Positions 15,171 through 23,147 of a stretch of DNA of 64,000 nt are shown piece after piece (position 1 is the first letter of the stretch; every line of letters starts with the position of its first letter). The position numbers and the translations under genes are program-made. Source of the stretch: JAILLW01 sp045629045 (lineage in GTDB: Bacteria > Bacillota > Clostridia > Lachnospirales > Lachnospiraceae); NCBI GenBank assembly GCA_045629045.1, contig JAZQQM010000052.1:1-64000 (forward strand). Direction: 5' to 3'. The notes under the pieces are model-generated. The model had not been told where the DNA came from, ran no database searches, and was given only the letters and a program-made list of their open reading frames with translations.

Positions 15171-16046
15171 CTAACAAATCCACTCCACGCAGCCCGATTC
15201 GCCGTTGTAATAATAAACAGAATCCGCCAGCACTTCCTCCTCACACACTTCAGAATTATTAATCTGGGTAACCATCTCCAAAAGTCCTTTCGCATCAACC
15301 GTCATATCCTTTGGAACAAGCACCAGTTCATGTACGGAACTGGGCAATATATAAAAATCGCCCCCCATTCTGTTATAGGCTTCCCTTAGCATGTCGGGAT
15401 AAAGCATTGTCGCTGCCCCATACATCTTTTTTTCGTTGGTAAGAACATACATATTAACGTCATCTGTAATATCAAGGTCGCACAAATCATTTACCATATC
15501 GCTTATCGTCCTAAGCTGTCCCGGAAAACGTTTAGGCGTATTACTATCCGCTTTTGTAAACAGTTCCTCTTCTTCAATCCCCCACATTTTAAGCTGTTCA
15601 TTCCTAATTAAAATGCTCATCAGGGAACCGTTTGTATCATCTGCATAAAAACATACTATTGCCAGATTATGAAATCTTCGATGCGGAGCATCAAGCAACA
15701 GTTCCTTATTCGCCTCGGCATTAATAAGCTTATATACAATTCGTTCCCAGGCATTTTCATAATTCATAAACCGTGAAACATCCGGATATTCCTGCTTAGG
15801 TACACCTCTTAAACCGTTTGCTATTTTAAGTCCTATGTATTCGATTTCATCTGCCGTCAGCATCTCATCATAATAATCATCCAGATATAAGGTCGGACAT
15901 ATATCATTTCCCTCAAGCCGAGCCATAATTCCCGTTAACACTACGCCGTTATTCTTCGTAACCTTACGAAGAGATACCTCATAATCACTGCCAAGGTACA
16001 TGGATACCTTGCACTCAATCATCTTACAATATTTGTCAAAATTCAT
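15171..16046 (-). CDS. DUF5688 family protein
   Basis: A 291-residue soluble protein. It matches the DUF5688 pattern of Lachnospiraceae: a GIMARLEGNDICPTLYLDDY segment, NYENAWERIVYKLINAEANK, HRRFHNLAIVCFYAD, and MYVLTNEKKMYGAATMLYPD near the C-terminus. Function is unknown; members often occur in many copies per genome. No signal peptide or membrane segment. It stands alone between efp and tRNA-Arg. Confidence 0.75.
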   Translation of the reverse strand: MNFDKYCKMIECKVSMYLGSDYEVSLRKVTKNNGVVLTGIMARLEGNDICPTLYLDDYYDEMLTADEIEYIGLKIANGLRGVPKQEYPDVSRFMNYENAWERIVYKLINAEANKELLLDAPHRRFHNLAIVCFYADDTNGSLMSILIRNEQLKMWGIEEEELFTKADSNTPKRFPGQLRTISDMVNDLCDLDITDDVNMYVLTNEKKMYGAATMLYPDMLREAYNRMGGDFYILPSSVHELVLVPKDMTVDAKGLLEMVTQINNSEVCEEEVLADSVYYYNGESGCVEWIC

Positions 16047-16109
16047 TATTTATTCGTTCCTTTCTATATAGCGCATAGAAACCTCACCTCTCCCGGAATA
16101 AATAAAGAA

Positions 16110-16135
16110 AAGGCATCGGTAAAAACCAATGCCTT
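16110..16135 (-). terminator. efp terminator
   Basis: Stem AAGGCATTGGT/ACCGATGCCTT (minus strand, one G-U-type pair), loop of Us, then TTTCTTTATT. It closes the yqeG-aroEK-aroQ-efp cluster. Confidence 0.8.
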
Positions 16136-16168
16136 ACAAGCCAAATATATTAACGAACGATATATAAG

Positions 16169-16726
16169 TTATACTCTTGACAAATACTCGCCTGTTCTTG
16201 TATCAATCTTAACAACATCACCGATTTCAACGAACAAAGGAACAGCAATTGAAGCACCTGTTTCAACTGTAGCAGGCTTATTTGCACCTGTTGCTGTATC
16301 ACCCTTAAATCCGGGCTCTGTATCTGTTACGGCTAATTCAACGAACAAAGGAGGCTCGATAGAGAAAACAGATCCGTTATAGCTACAAACCTTAACCATT
16401 TCGTTTTCTTTAACGAACTTAAGTGAATCACCTACAGTTTCCTCGTTAAGAGCAATCTGATCATATGACTCAACGTCCATGAAGTTATACAAATCGCCGT
16501 CAGAATATAAGTACTGCATATCCTTTCTATCAATACGTGCCTGTGGACACTTTTCAGTAGGTCTGAAAGTCTTTCCCACTACGCCGCCGTTTATGACATT
16601 CTTAAGCTTTGTTCTAACGAAAGCAGCTCCCTTACCGGGCTTTACATGCTGGAATTCGATAATCTGAAATACCGAACCTTCAAATTCAATGGTAATACCA
16701 TTTCTGAAATCACCTGCAGAAATCAT
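16169..16726 (-). CDS. efp: Translation elongation factor P
   Basis: A full-length 185-residue EF-P with KOW-like domain I and two OB domains. The loop that reaches the ribosomal P-site reads HVKPGKGAAFVRTK with K32 at the tip, the residue modified in Firmicutes EF-P. EF-P relieves stalling at polyproline. The C-terminus (KIDTRTGEYLSRV) is canonical. An AGGAGG-like site precedes the ATG. It lies 82 nt after aroQ and may share that transcript or have its own promoter. Confidence 0.97.
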   Translation of the reverse strand: MISAGDFRNGITIEFEGSVFQIIEFQHVKPGKGAAFVRTKLKNVINGGVVGKTFRPTEKCPQARIDRKDMQYLYSDGDLYNFMDVESYDQIALNEETVGDSLKFVKENEMVKVCSYNGSVFSIEPPLFVELAVTDTEPGFKGDTATGANKPATVETGASIAVPLFVEIGDVVKIDTRTGEYLSRV

Positions 16727-16808
16727 AACTAATATATCCTCCTAATTAAAAACACAATATAATTCCCAAATAGTTTAATATAAACTTTTCTATATTTCAA
16801 GCAAAATT

Positions 16809-17240
16809 TTATTTTTGTTTCGTTATATAATCAATCGCCATTATATACCCCTTAAAGCCTTCACCCTTTATTAAATAATCGCAGGCCTTTGATGTAACCG
16901 AATTTTTTCGAAATTCTTCTCTTGAATCAATATCCGAAATGTGAACTTCAACCTTGGTCATGGATACACTTTTGAGGGCGTCATGAATGGCATAGCTGTA
17001 ATGTGTATAGGCGCCGGGATTAATAACAATTCCGTCCGTTTCCTTATAATATGCTTCCTGTATCTTATCGATAATCGCGCCTTCATGATTGGATTGGAAC
17101 AATTCAACCTCAATCTCCTTTGAATCGCAGTATTCCTTAATCATATCACACAGCGAATCGTATGATTCGTTTCCGTACACGTCAGGTTCCCTAATTCCCA
17201 GAAAATTTAAATTGGGTCCGTTAATTACTAATAACTTCAT
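16809..17240 (-). CDS. aroQ: 3-dehydroquinate dehydratase, type II
   Basis: A 143-residue enzyme of the dodecameric type II family, third step of the shikimate pathway. Start at 17240 (MKLLVINGPNLNFLG) with GGAGG upstream. Catalytic Tyr is in the flexible loop after GPNLNFLGIREPDVYG (Y near 22), the ISDID segment and HVEVHISDID-like strand hold the substrate, and NPGAYTHYSYAIHDAL is the family signature. It overlaps the aroE-aroK stop by 20 nt. Confidence 0.96.
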   Translation of the reverse strand: MKLLVINGPNLNFLGIREPDVYGNESYDSLCDMIKEYCDSKEIEVELFQSNHEGAIIDKIQEAYYKETDGIVINPGAYTHYSYAIHDALKSVSMTKVEVHISDIDSREEFRKNSVTSKACDYLIKGEGFKGYIMAIDYITKQK

Positions 17241-18492
17241 CGCAAGCCTCCATATACAATGAACTTCGCACATTAAGAAGTGATTCTATTTTTTGACGTA
17301 AATCCGTATCCTTAAGAAGGGGTCTTGATGTATCATCCTTAAGCCGTTTACAAAGAGTATCAACATCGCACTTAATATAGCACACATATCCCAGCTGCTT
17401 AATAAGATCCATATTTTGCGGATTGCACATACCTCCGCCCAGGGAATAAACTATCTTTTTGTCTGTATTGCGGTACTTAAGAAGCAATTCGGCCAGGGTT
17501 TCATGCTCCATTTGACGAAATCCTGCTTCGCCTTTGGTATCAAAAATATCATTAATGCTCATACAGGCATTTTCTTCTATAAGTTCATCAGTATCGACAA
17601 ACAAAGCATCCGCCTTTGATGCAAGTTTCTTGCCGAGAGTTGATTTGCCGCATCCCATCATGCCGCACAAAACAATTTTTTGATTCATATTAAGCAACAG
17701 TTGAAGATAACAGTCCTCTTCCGTCTCTTCAGGTATATAATCAATGTCATAAAACAGTTTGAATGCCTCTATTGCCTGATACAGCAGCATTCTAAGACCG
17801 TTATATGCCTGTCCGCCCTGTGCCTTTACCTTTTTCATAAAAAGTGTATCAAGGGGATTGTAAATAATATCTATTCCCACCTCAATACCTTCGTAAAATT
17901 CATCATCCATAACGGGAGCTGCATCACAGTCAGGAAATAAACCTACGCTTGTAGTCTGAAAAACAATCTGCTTTTGATTACCTTTAAGTTTAAGCACCTC
18001 ATTTATATCTTCCGAACCGTCTTTGCCGGGCGTTCTGTTAAACTGTCTTATTTCTTTGGCTCCAAGTATGGTGCACAAATATTTAACGGCACGGGAAGCC
18101 CCGCCCGCACCTAAAATGACAACATTTTTGTCTTTAATATCCACGCCGAAATATTCAAGTTCTCTTTTAAGTCCAAGATAATCCGTATTATATCCCGCAA
18201 AGCCTTTACCGCTATTTACTATTGTATTTACGGCACCAATTCTTTGAGCAGCCACATCGACCGTCATAAGATTCTTCATTATTACATTCTTATAGGGAAT
18301 AGTTACATTAAGGCCATAAAAGCCCTCATTCTCGAATCTTTGACAGGAGGTCTCAATATCTTCCTCATTAATATCAAACAGGCCGTACTTCACATTAAAG
18401 CCCAGCGCATTACCCAAAAATTCATGAATAAACGGTGAAACCGAATGGCCGAGAGGATGACCGATTAATCCCGATAATCTATCTTCCTTCAT
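17221..18492 (-). CDS. aroE-aroK: Fused shikimate dehydrogenase-shikimate kinase
   Basis: A 423-residue fusion carrying steps 4 and 5 of the shikimate pathway. Start at 18492 (MKEDRLSGLIGHPLGHSVSP) after GGAAAGG. AroE spans about 1-265: substrate SHSVSP-type loop, catalytic K68 in NVTIPYK, D104 in YNTDYLG, NADP loop GAGGASRA. AroK spans about 269-423: Walker A GMMGCGKST (277-285), DTDELIE, GEAGFRQME and GGGMCNP. Both active sites look complete. The frame is open across the joint, so it is a true fusion, not a sequencing artefact. Confidence 0.95.
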   Translation of the reverse strand: MKEDRLSGLIGHPLGHSVSPFIHEFLGNALGFNVKYGLFDINEEDIETSCQRFENEGFYGLNVTIPYKNVIMKNLMTVDVAAQRIGAVNTIVNSGKGFAGYNTDYLGLKRELEYFGVDIKDKNVVILGAGGASRAVKYLCTILGAKEIRQFNRTPGKDGSEDINEVLKLKGNQKQIVFQTTSVGLFPDCDAAPVMDDEFYEGIEVGIDIIYNPLDTLFMKKVKAQGGQAYNGLRMLLYQAIEAFKLFYDIDYIPEETEEDCYLQLLLNMNQKIVLCGMMGCGKSTLGKKLASKADALFVDTDELIEENACMSINDIFDTKGEAGFRQMEHETLAELLLKYRNTDKKIVYSLGGGMCNPQNMDLIKQLGYVCYIKCDVDTLCKRLKDDTSRPLLKDTDLRQKIESLLNVRSSLYMEACDEVISN

Positions 18493-19009
18493 ATAGATAC
18501 ACCTTTCCGTTCTTTTTGCAGAAGGACTCAAAACGCTTAAGAATTACTTTTTCAAGTATACGCTTTAAAACAATCTGAATCTCTTCCTTTTTATCAATCT
18601 GCTTAACCAAAATAGACAGGATTCCCGTTCTTTTGGCGCCCCATATATCGGTAAAAAGCTGGTCCCCCACAGTCAGTGTGTTTGAATGATTCGTATTCAT
18701 CAAGGCCATGGCATGATAATATCCCTTCCTTGAAGGTTTATTTGCTTTGTACAAATAAAGACAGTTAACTTCATCATTAAACATTTTTACTCTGGGTTCT
18801 TTATTGTTTGATAAAAACAGGATGCTAAAACCAATATCCTTAAGATGTGCTATAAGTTCCCTGGAACGTGCATCGGCAGGTGCCCCGTGGGGAACAAGTG
18901 TATTGTCTATATCAAAAATAATGCCTCTGTATCCATCCCGATACAGAGCGTCAAAATCAATATGATATGTTGAATCGTAATATTTATCAGGGAAAAAAGT
19001 ATTAAACAT
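18479..19009 (-). CDS. yqeG: YqeG-family HAD phosphatase
   Basis: A 176-residue HAD subfamily IIIA phosphatase. Motif I DIDNTLVPHG, motif II LFLSNNKEPRV, motif III near YYHAMALM and motif IV VGDQLFTDIWGAK are all present. The ATG at 19009 (MFNTFFPDKYY) aligns with the usual YqeG start; an upstream TTG at 19045 is less likely because it lies in a terminator hairpin. No Shine-Dalgarno precedes it, and TATAAT ends 7 nt upstream. It overlaps aroE-aroK by 14 nt. Substrate unknown. Confidence 0.9.
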   Translation of the reverse strand: MFNTFFPDKYYDSTYHIDFDALYRDGYRGIIFDIDNTLVPHGAPADARSRELIAHLKDIGFSILFLSNNKEPRVKMFNDEVNCLYLYKANKPSRKGYYHAMALMNTNHSNTLTVGDQLFTDIWGAKRTGILSILVKQIDKKEEIQIVLKRILEKVILKRFESFCKKNGKVYLYEGR

Positions 19010-19016
19010 ATTTTCG

Positions 19017-19045
19017 ATTATAGTAAAAGCCCCCTGCTTATGCAA
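19017..19045 (-). promoter_or_regulatory. yqeG promoter, apparently leaderless
   Basis: Minus strand: -35 TTGCAT (19040-19045), 17-nt spacer, -10 TATAAT (19017-19022), seven bases, then the ATG at 19009. Transcription would begin at or next to the start codon. The spacer contains the terminator of the preceding gene. Confidence 0.6.
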
Positions 19046-19048
19046 GGG
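19031..19048 (-). terminator. Terminator of the 19,102 gene, inside the yqeG promoter
   Basis: Minus strand CCCTTGC-ATAA-GCAGGGG, 7-bp stem with one G-U pair, followed by GCTTTTAC. Weak U-run. Confidence 0.5.
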
Positions 19049-19101
19049 ACTTTACCACCAAATTCTTTTAGGAGTTATATTGAAATGAGGATTCATGTTA
19101 A

Positions 19102-19494
19102 TTACTTAGCCATAACGATTCCGTCATCAGTAAACAAATTCTTTGAGCTGCCGACGAAATAGTTGTAATCCTGAAGGATATCATCCTTTTTCATATCGGA
19201 AATGGCTTTTTGCATATCAAGGGACTTGATAGGTGCATCCTTACCGATATAATCATAAGACTCTTCCTTATTAAAGGATAAAGATATATCTTCAAGGTCG
19301 GCTGTTGCCGATCTTTCGTCAATTTTCTTAATCTGTGAAGGTGAAAGTGTTTCTTCCTTAACCGGAAGGGCTGCTGGGTTATTGGAATTCTTAAGTTCTT
19401 CATCCTGCTTACGAACGTCATCAGGTGTTACCTTAGGAATATCGACTCTGTATGAATTGTAATTAGATAATCCATTATAAAACTGAATACCCAT
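19102..19494 (-). CDS. Small soluble protein of unknown function
   Basis: A 130-residue polar, acidic protein (MGIQFYNGLSNYNSYRVDIP start) with no recognised domain. The middle (residues 40-75) is rich in Glu, Ser and Lys; the last part ends YFVGSSKNLFTDDGIVMAK. It has an AAGGGGG site and a plausible promoter, TTGTAA-17-TAAACT at 19,542-19,570. It is monocistronic. Confidence 0.6.
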   Translation of the reverse strand: MGIQFYNGLSNYNSYRVDIPKVTPDDVRKQDEELKNSNNPAALPVKEETLSPSQIKKIDERSATADLEDISLSFNKEESYDYIGKDAPIKSLDMQKAISDMKKDDILQDYNYFVGSSKNLFTDDGIVMAK

Positions 19495-19541
19495 TGTCTG
19501 TCCCCCTTTCCCGATTTTTGTGGTAATCCGTTACCTCTTTT

Positions 19542-19570
19542 AGTTTACCATAACAAAAATTGGTTTACAA
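19542..19570 (-). promoter_or_regulatory. Promoter of the 19,102 gene
   Basis: Minus strand: -35 TTGTAA (19565-19570), 17-nt spacer, -10 TAAACT (19542-19547). The 114 bases from 19,571 to 19,684 are AT-rich and hold nothing else that I can identify. Confidence 0.45.
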
Positions 19571-19684
19571 TAACTAATTTACATAATGTACAGTTTAACT
19601 AACTTACCATCCTTGGTAAATAATATATCGGACATAACCAAAGAAACTTTAGTGTCAATTTAATAAATATAAAAGAATAAAAAT

Positions 19685-19806
19685 AGAGCCATATATCCAC
19701 TATTAATGGCGCTTTCGCTCCGTTACTCTTGCGTACGTTACCAGGCTCGAAAGTACCTCGCCAAGTAACGCGTAGAGTAAGGCATTAATATTGGATATAT
19801 GGCTCT
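19685..19806 (-). repeat. Structured terminator-like repeat, copy 1
   Basis: A 122-bp element at the 3' end of the ABC transporter operon. Outer stem: 15 bp (AGAGCCATATATCCA with its complement), a C-T mismatch, then 8 bp. The enclosed core, read on the minus strand, has TACGCGTTACTTGGCGAGG, CGAGCCTGGTAACGTACGC and a GCGAAAGCGCC tetraloop-type hairpin. After the stem the minus strand continues CTATTTTTATTC, so it can terminate the operon. The same core occurs at 43,181-43,305. Confidence 0.8.
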
Positions 19807-19819
19807 TATAATAGGTTAT

Positions 19820-20551
19820 CTATATTGACGACAAAAGTTCTTTAGTGTAAGCGTTTTGAGGGTTGGCGTAGACCTCTTTGGGTGATCCCTGCTCTACTAT
19901 TTCACCGTCTTTTAGAATCATAACTTTATCGCAAAGGTTATATACCACTCTAAGATCGTGGGATATAAACAAAATTGACAGACCAAGTGTTTTCTGGAGA
20001 TTCTTAAGGAGCTCCAGAATCTGTGCCTGAATCGTAACATCAAGTGCCGAAACAGGTTCATCTGCGATTAATAACTTAGGTTCCTGCATAAGGGATAATG
20101 CGATGCATACCCTTTGTCGCTGGCCCCCTGATAATTCTCTTGGGTACCTTGATAAGTATTCATCCGACAATCCTACAAGATTAATCATCTCCGATGCTTT
20201 TTTCTTACGTTCGGCAGGATCTTTTACATCATCAAGATAAAGGGCTTCTTCCAACAGCCATCCGACTTTCTTGGAGGGATTAAGACTGCTGTAGGGATCT
20301 TGAAAAATCATGGAAGGATAAGATTCCTCCATTGTCTTAATCTCGCCTGTATACGGAATAAGCGACAGGATTGCCTTGGCGATCGTTGATTTACCCGAAC
20401 CCGATTCTCCTACAAGACCCACTATCTGACCTTCCTCGAGGTCAAAATTAACGCCGTGAAGGACTTCCTTAATAACAGTGTGTCCGAACACGCCTCCCAC
20501 TCTGCTCTTAAATTGTACTCTAAGGTCATTTACCTCTACAATTTTACTCAT
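19820..20551 (-). CDS. Oligopeptide/dipeptide ABC transporter ATPase (OppF/DppF-like)
   Basis: A 243-residue ATPase, last gene of the five-gene operon. Start at 20551 (MSKIVEVNDLRVQF), overlapping the upstream stop by 8 nt. Walker A GESGSGKSTI, Q-loop FQDPYSSLNP (typical of the OppF branch), signature LSGGQRQRV, Walker B LLIADEPVSALD, H-loop SHD. It lacks the usual 4Fe-4S-type C-terminal Cys extension and is shorter than most OppF proteins. It forms a heterodimer with the next ATPase to power peptide uptake. Confidence 0.93.
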   Translation of the reverse strand: MSKIVEVNDLRVQFKSRVGGVFGHTVIKEVLHGVNFDLEEGQIVGLVGESGSGKSTIAKAILSLIPYTGEIKTMEESYPSMIFQDPYSSLNPSKKVGWLLEEALYLDDVKDPAERKKKASEMINLVGLSDEYLSRYPRELSGGQRQRVCIALSLMQEPKLLIADEPVSALDVTIQAQILELLKNLQKTLGLSILFISHDLRVVYNLCDKVMILKDGEIVEQGSPKEVYANPQNAYTKELLSSI

Positions 20552-21365
20552 TGTTTCTACCGTATACATTTCCCTCAAGTTTAGGAATTGCAGCAATTAA
20601 ATTCTTAGTATATTCTTCCTTGGGATTATTAAATATATCCTTTGTCAAACCTCTTTCAACAATATATCCGCCCTTCATAACAAGGACCTTCTCACACAAC
20701 GAATTAACAAGACTAAGGTCATGAGAAATAAATATTATTGAAGTATGTCTTTCTTTGTTAATCTTCTTAAGCAGTTTAACTATCTGGGCCTGAATTGTAA
20801 CATCAAGTGCCGTTGTAGGTTCATCCGCAATAAGAATCTTAGGCTCGTTAATCATTGCCGTTGCTATCATAATTCTTTGACGCATGCCACCTGACAGTTC
20901 ATGAGGATACTGATTCATTACAAGCTCAGGATTGCTAAGTTCAACATCCTTAAGCATCTTAAGAACTTTCTCATATCTTTGTTCCCGGGTAAGATTGGTA
21001 TGAATCCTAAGGGGTTCCTCAACCTGGTCATATATCTTAATAACCGGATTTAAGCTCGTTAAGGGTTCCTGGAATATCATACTTATCTCATTGCCCTGAA
21101 TCTTACGGAGTTCTTCTCTGGGGCAGGTAAGAAGTTCTGTATCATTGTAAACAATGCTGCCCTTCTTCTTCATATCCTTACGGGACAATAACCCTGCTAT
21201 AGCAAGGGCAGACATGGACTTTCCGGAACCCGATTCTCCCACAAGACCTACAATTTCACCCTTCTTTAAATCAAGGTCAAAATCATAAACAACCGTCTCC
21301 GGAATAATATGATCGTGAAACTCAATATTCAAATCTTCAACATGTAATATGATATCTTTTTCCAC
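20544..21365 (-). CDS. Oligopeptide/dipeptide ABC transporter ATPase (OppD/DppD-like)
   Basis: A 273-residue ATPase. Walker A GESGSGKSMS, Q-loop FQEPLTSLNPV, signature LSGGMRQRIMIA (the M of the OppD branch), Walker B ILIADEPTTALD, H-loop SHDLSL. It pairs with the OppF-like partner on the cytoplasmic side. The start follows the permease gene by 47 nt. Confidence 0.94.
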   Translation of the reverse strand: MEKDIILHVEDLNIEFHDHIIPETVVYDFDLDLKKGEIVGLVGESGSGKSMSALAIAGLLSRKDMKKKGSIVYNDTELLTCPREELRKIQGNEISMIFQEPLTSLNPVIKIYDQVEEPLRIHTNLTREQRYEKVLKMLKDVELSNPELVMNQYPHELSGGMRQRIMIATAMINEPKILIADEPTTALDVTIQAQIVKLLKKINKERHTSIIFISHDLSLVNSLCEKVLVMKGGYIVERGLTKDIFNNPKEEYTKNLIAAIPKLEGNVYGRNNE

Positions 21366-21412
21366 TCTAATCTCTTTTCACTCTAATTTCCGCGACTACT
21401 TAGTAAGTCACA

Positions 21413-22210
21413 CTATTCCTCGTTAAGAGCATCGCCTATAAGGCTAAATCCCAATATCAGCAATATTATTGCGATACCGGGGAATAATGCAAAATTCGGT
21501 GCCTTAAAAAGATATGCCTGTGCTTCGCTTAACATACGTCCCAGGCTCGGTTCCGGAGGCTGCACGCCTATTCCCAAAAAGCTCATGGAGGCTTCCGCAA
21601 GCACGGCGTTATTAAAGCCTATCATTATCGACGAAAGCAATACTGTTGTTGTATTAGGCAGAATATGAACAAAAATAATCCTCAAGTCGGAGGCTCCCAA
21701 TAATTTGGCACTCTTAACATAATCCATATTTTTGCACTTAAGGAATTCCGCACGCACTATTCTGGCAAAGCTGGGAATAAATGCGATTCCCAACGCAATC
21801 ATGACCTGATATGTTCCGGGACCCAAAAGACTTATAAACAATAAAGCCAGCAATATACTCGGAAAAGCAAATACCGCATCATTAACTCTCATAAGCACTT
21901 CATCCACTATGCCGCCGAAATACCCTGTAAGAGAACCTACTATAATACCGAAAAACGTTCCGATAATTACCGTTCCCAATGCCACCTTAAAGGTCGCAAA
22001 GGTGCCTTCCATAACCCGGCTTAAAATATCACGTCCGAAATTGTCGCAGCCAAAGGGATGTGCCAAAGACATCGGCGCAAACTTAAGGGATGCATCAATT
22101 GCAGTGGGGTCCAATCCGGGAAGGATCTTGCCCAAAAGCATAAACAGCACCATAAAACCTACTATAGAGCAGCCAAGTATTAAATTGATGTTCTTTTTAG
22201 TTTTCATCAA
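21413..22210 (-). CDS. Oligopeptide/dipeptide ABC transporter permease (OppC/DppC-like)
   Basis: A 265-residue permease with about six membrane helices. The N-terminal helix (about 10-30) is followed by the OppC signature HPFGCDNFGRDILSRVMEG and the EAA-loop region (EFLKCKNMDYVKSAKLLGAS) that contacts the ATPases. It overlaps the upstream permease by 14 nt. Confidence 0.93.
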   Translation of the reverse strand: MMKTKKNINLILGCSIVGFMVLFMLLGKILPGLDPTAIDASLKFAPMSLAHPFGCDNFGRDILSRVMEGTFATFKVALGTVIIGTFFGIIVGSLTGYFGGIVDEVLMRVNDAVFAFPSILLALLFISLLGPGTYQVMIALGIAFIPSFARIVRAEFLKCKNMDYVKSAKLLGASDLRIIFVHILPNTTTVLLSSIMIGFNNAVLAEASMSFLGIGVQPPEPSLGRMLSEAQAYLFKAPNFALFPGIAIILLILGFSLIGDALNEE

Positions 22211-23144
22211 GACTAATCCTCGGGTCTATCAAACCATAAACAATATCAACTATCATATTTACAACCAATACCAAAACGGCAATGATTACAATAATTGCCA
22301 TTACAACCGGGTAATCTCTGTTAGAAATCGAAGACAGTAAAATTCTTCCTAGGCCCGGAATTCCGAATACCTGCTCCACAATAATACTTCCCGCAATAAA
22401 GTCCGTAAGTGCCATTCCTATAAAGGTTATTACAGGCAAAATGGCATTCTTAAGCACATGATGATACAAAACATCATTTGTGGAATTGCCCTTTGAATAA
22501 GCCGTTCTTACATAATCAAGCTTCGATTCTTTAATTAACGAACCTCTAAGGAGCTTTATTGCCATGGTTGCTTTGGGAAGTGCAATTGCCAGGGACGGGA
22601 AAAACATATACCCTAAAAATCCCCAGAAATCTTTGTCATAGGAAACATATCCTCCCGGCGTAAACCACTTAAAAATAACTCCGAACAACAAGGTTATCAA
22701 AATACCCGAGAAAAACGGTGGAATTGCCATTATTACCTGATTAATTATCGTAATTGTTCTGTCAAGTATGCCACCTTGATACTTAGCGATTCTTATACCT
22801 ATAGGTATTGAAATAACAACCATAAGTATGAATGCAATGATTGACATGGTAAGTGTAACCGGCACTTTATCAATAACCATATCCGAAACCGGCATCTTGT
22901 AACTATATGATGTTCCCATATCACCCGTAAGGAAATTTACGGCCCATCTGCCGTACCGGACAAGCAAAGGGTCGTTAAGGTGCATCTCTTCTCTAAGGGA
23001 TGCTATTCTTTCGGGAGTTGCATTCGTACCGAGCATTGATATGGCTGGGTCACCCGATATAAAGTTGAATGAGAGAAAAACGAATAACGTTACCACAATA
23101 ATCGTAATTATCATGGTAACGATTTTCTTTAAGGCATATTTCAT
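22197..23144 (-). CDS. Oligopeptide/dipeptide ABC transporter permease (OppB/DppB-like)
   Basis: A 315-residue permease with six predicted helices. Hallmarks: GDPAISMLG near residue 32, the long external loop (LNDPLLVRYGRW), GDMGTSYSYKMPV, and the EAA loop LLRGSLIKESKLDYVRTAYS. It follows the binding-protein gene by 3 nt. Confidence 0.94.
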   Translation of the reverse strand: MKYALKKIVTMIITIIVVTLFVFLSFNFISGDPAISMLGTNATPERIASLREEMHLNDPLLVRYGRWAVNFLTGDMGTSYSYKMPVSDMVIDKVPVTLTMSIIAFILMVVISIPIGIRIAKYQGGILDRTITIINQVIMAIPPFFSGILITLLFGVIFKWFTPGGYVSYDKDFWGFLGYMFFPSLAIALPKATMAIKLLRGSLIKESKLDYVRTAYSKGNSTNDVLYHHVLKNAILPVITFIGMALTDFIAGSIIVEQVFGIPGLGRILLSSISNRDYPVVMAIIVIIAVLVLVVNMIVDIVYGLIDPRISLDEN

Positions 23145-23147
23145 AAA

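Noticed and set aside
19685..19806. Repeat at 19,685 as an insertion sequence or MITE
   Set aside because: There is no transposase frame, and no target-site duplication is visible flanking either copy. The terminal stems of the two copies differ in sequence, whereas mobile elements keep their termini and let the centre vary.
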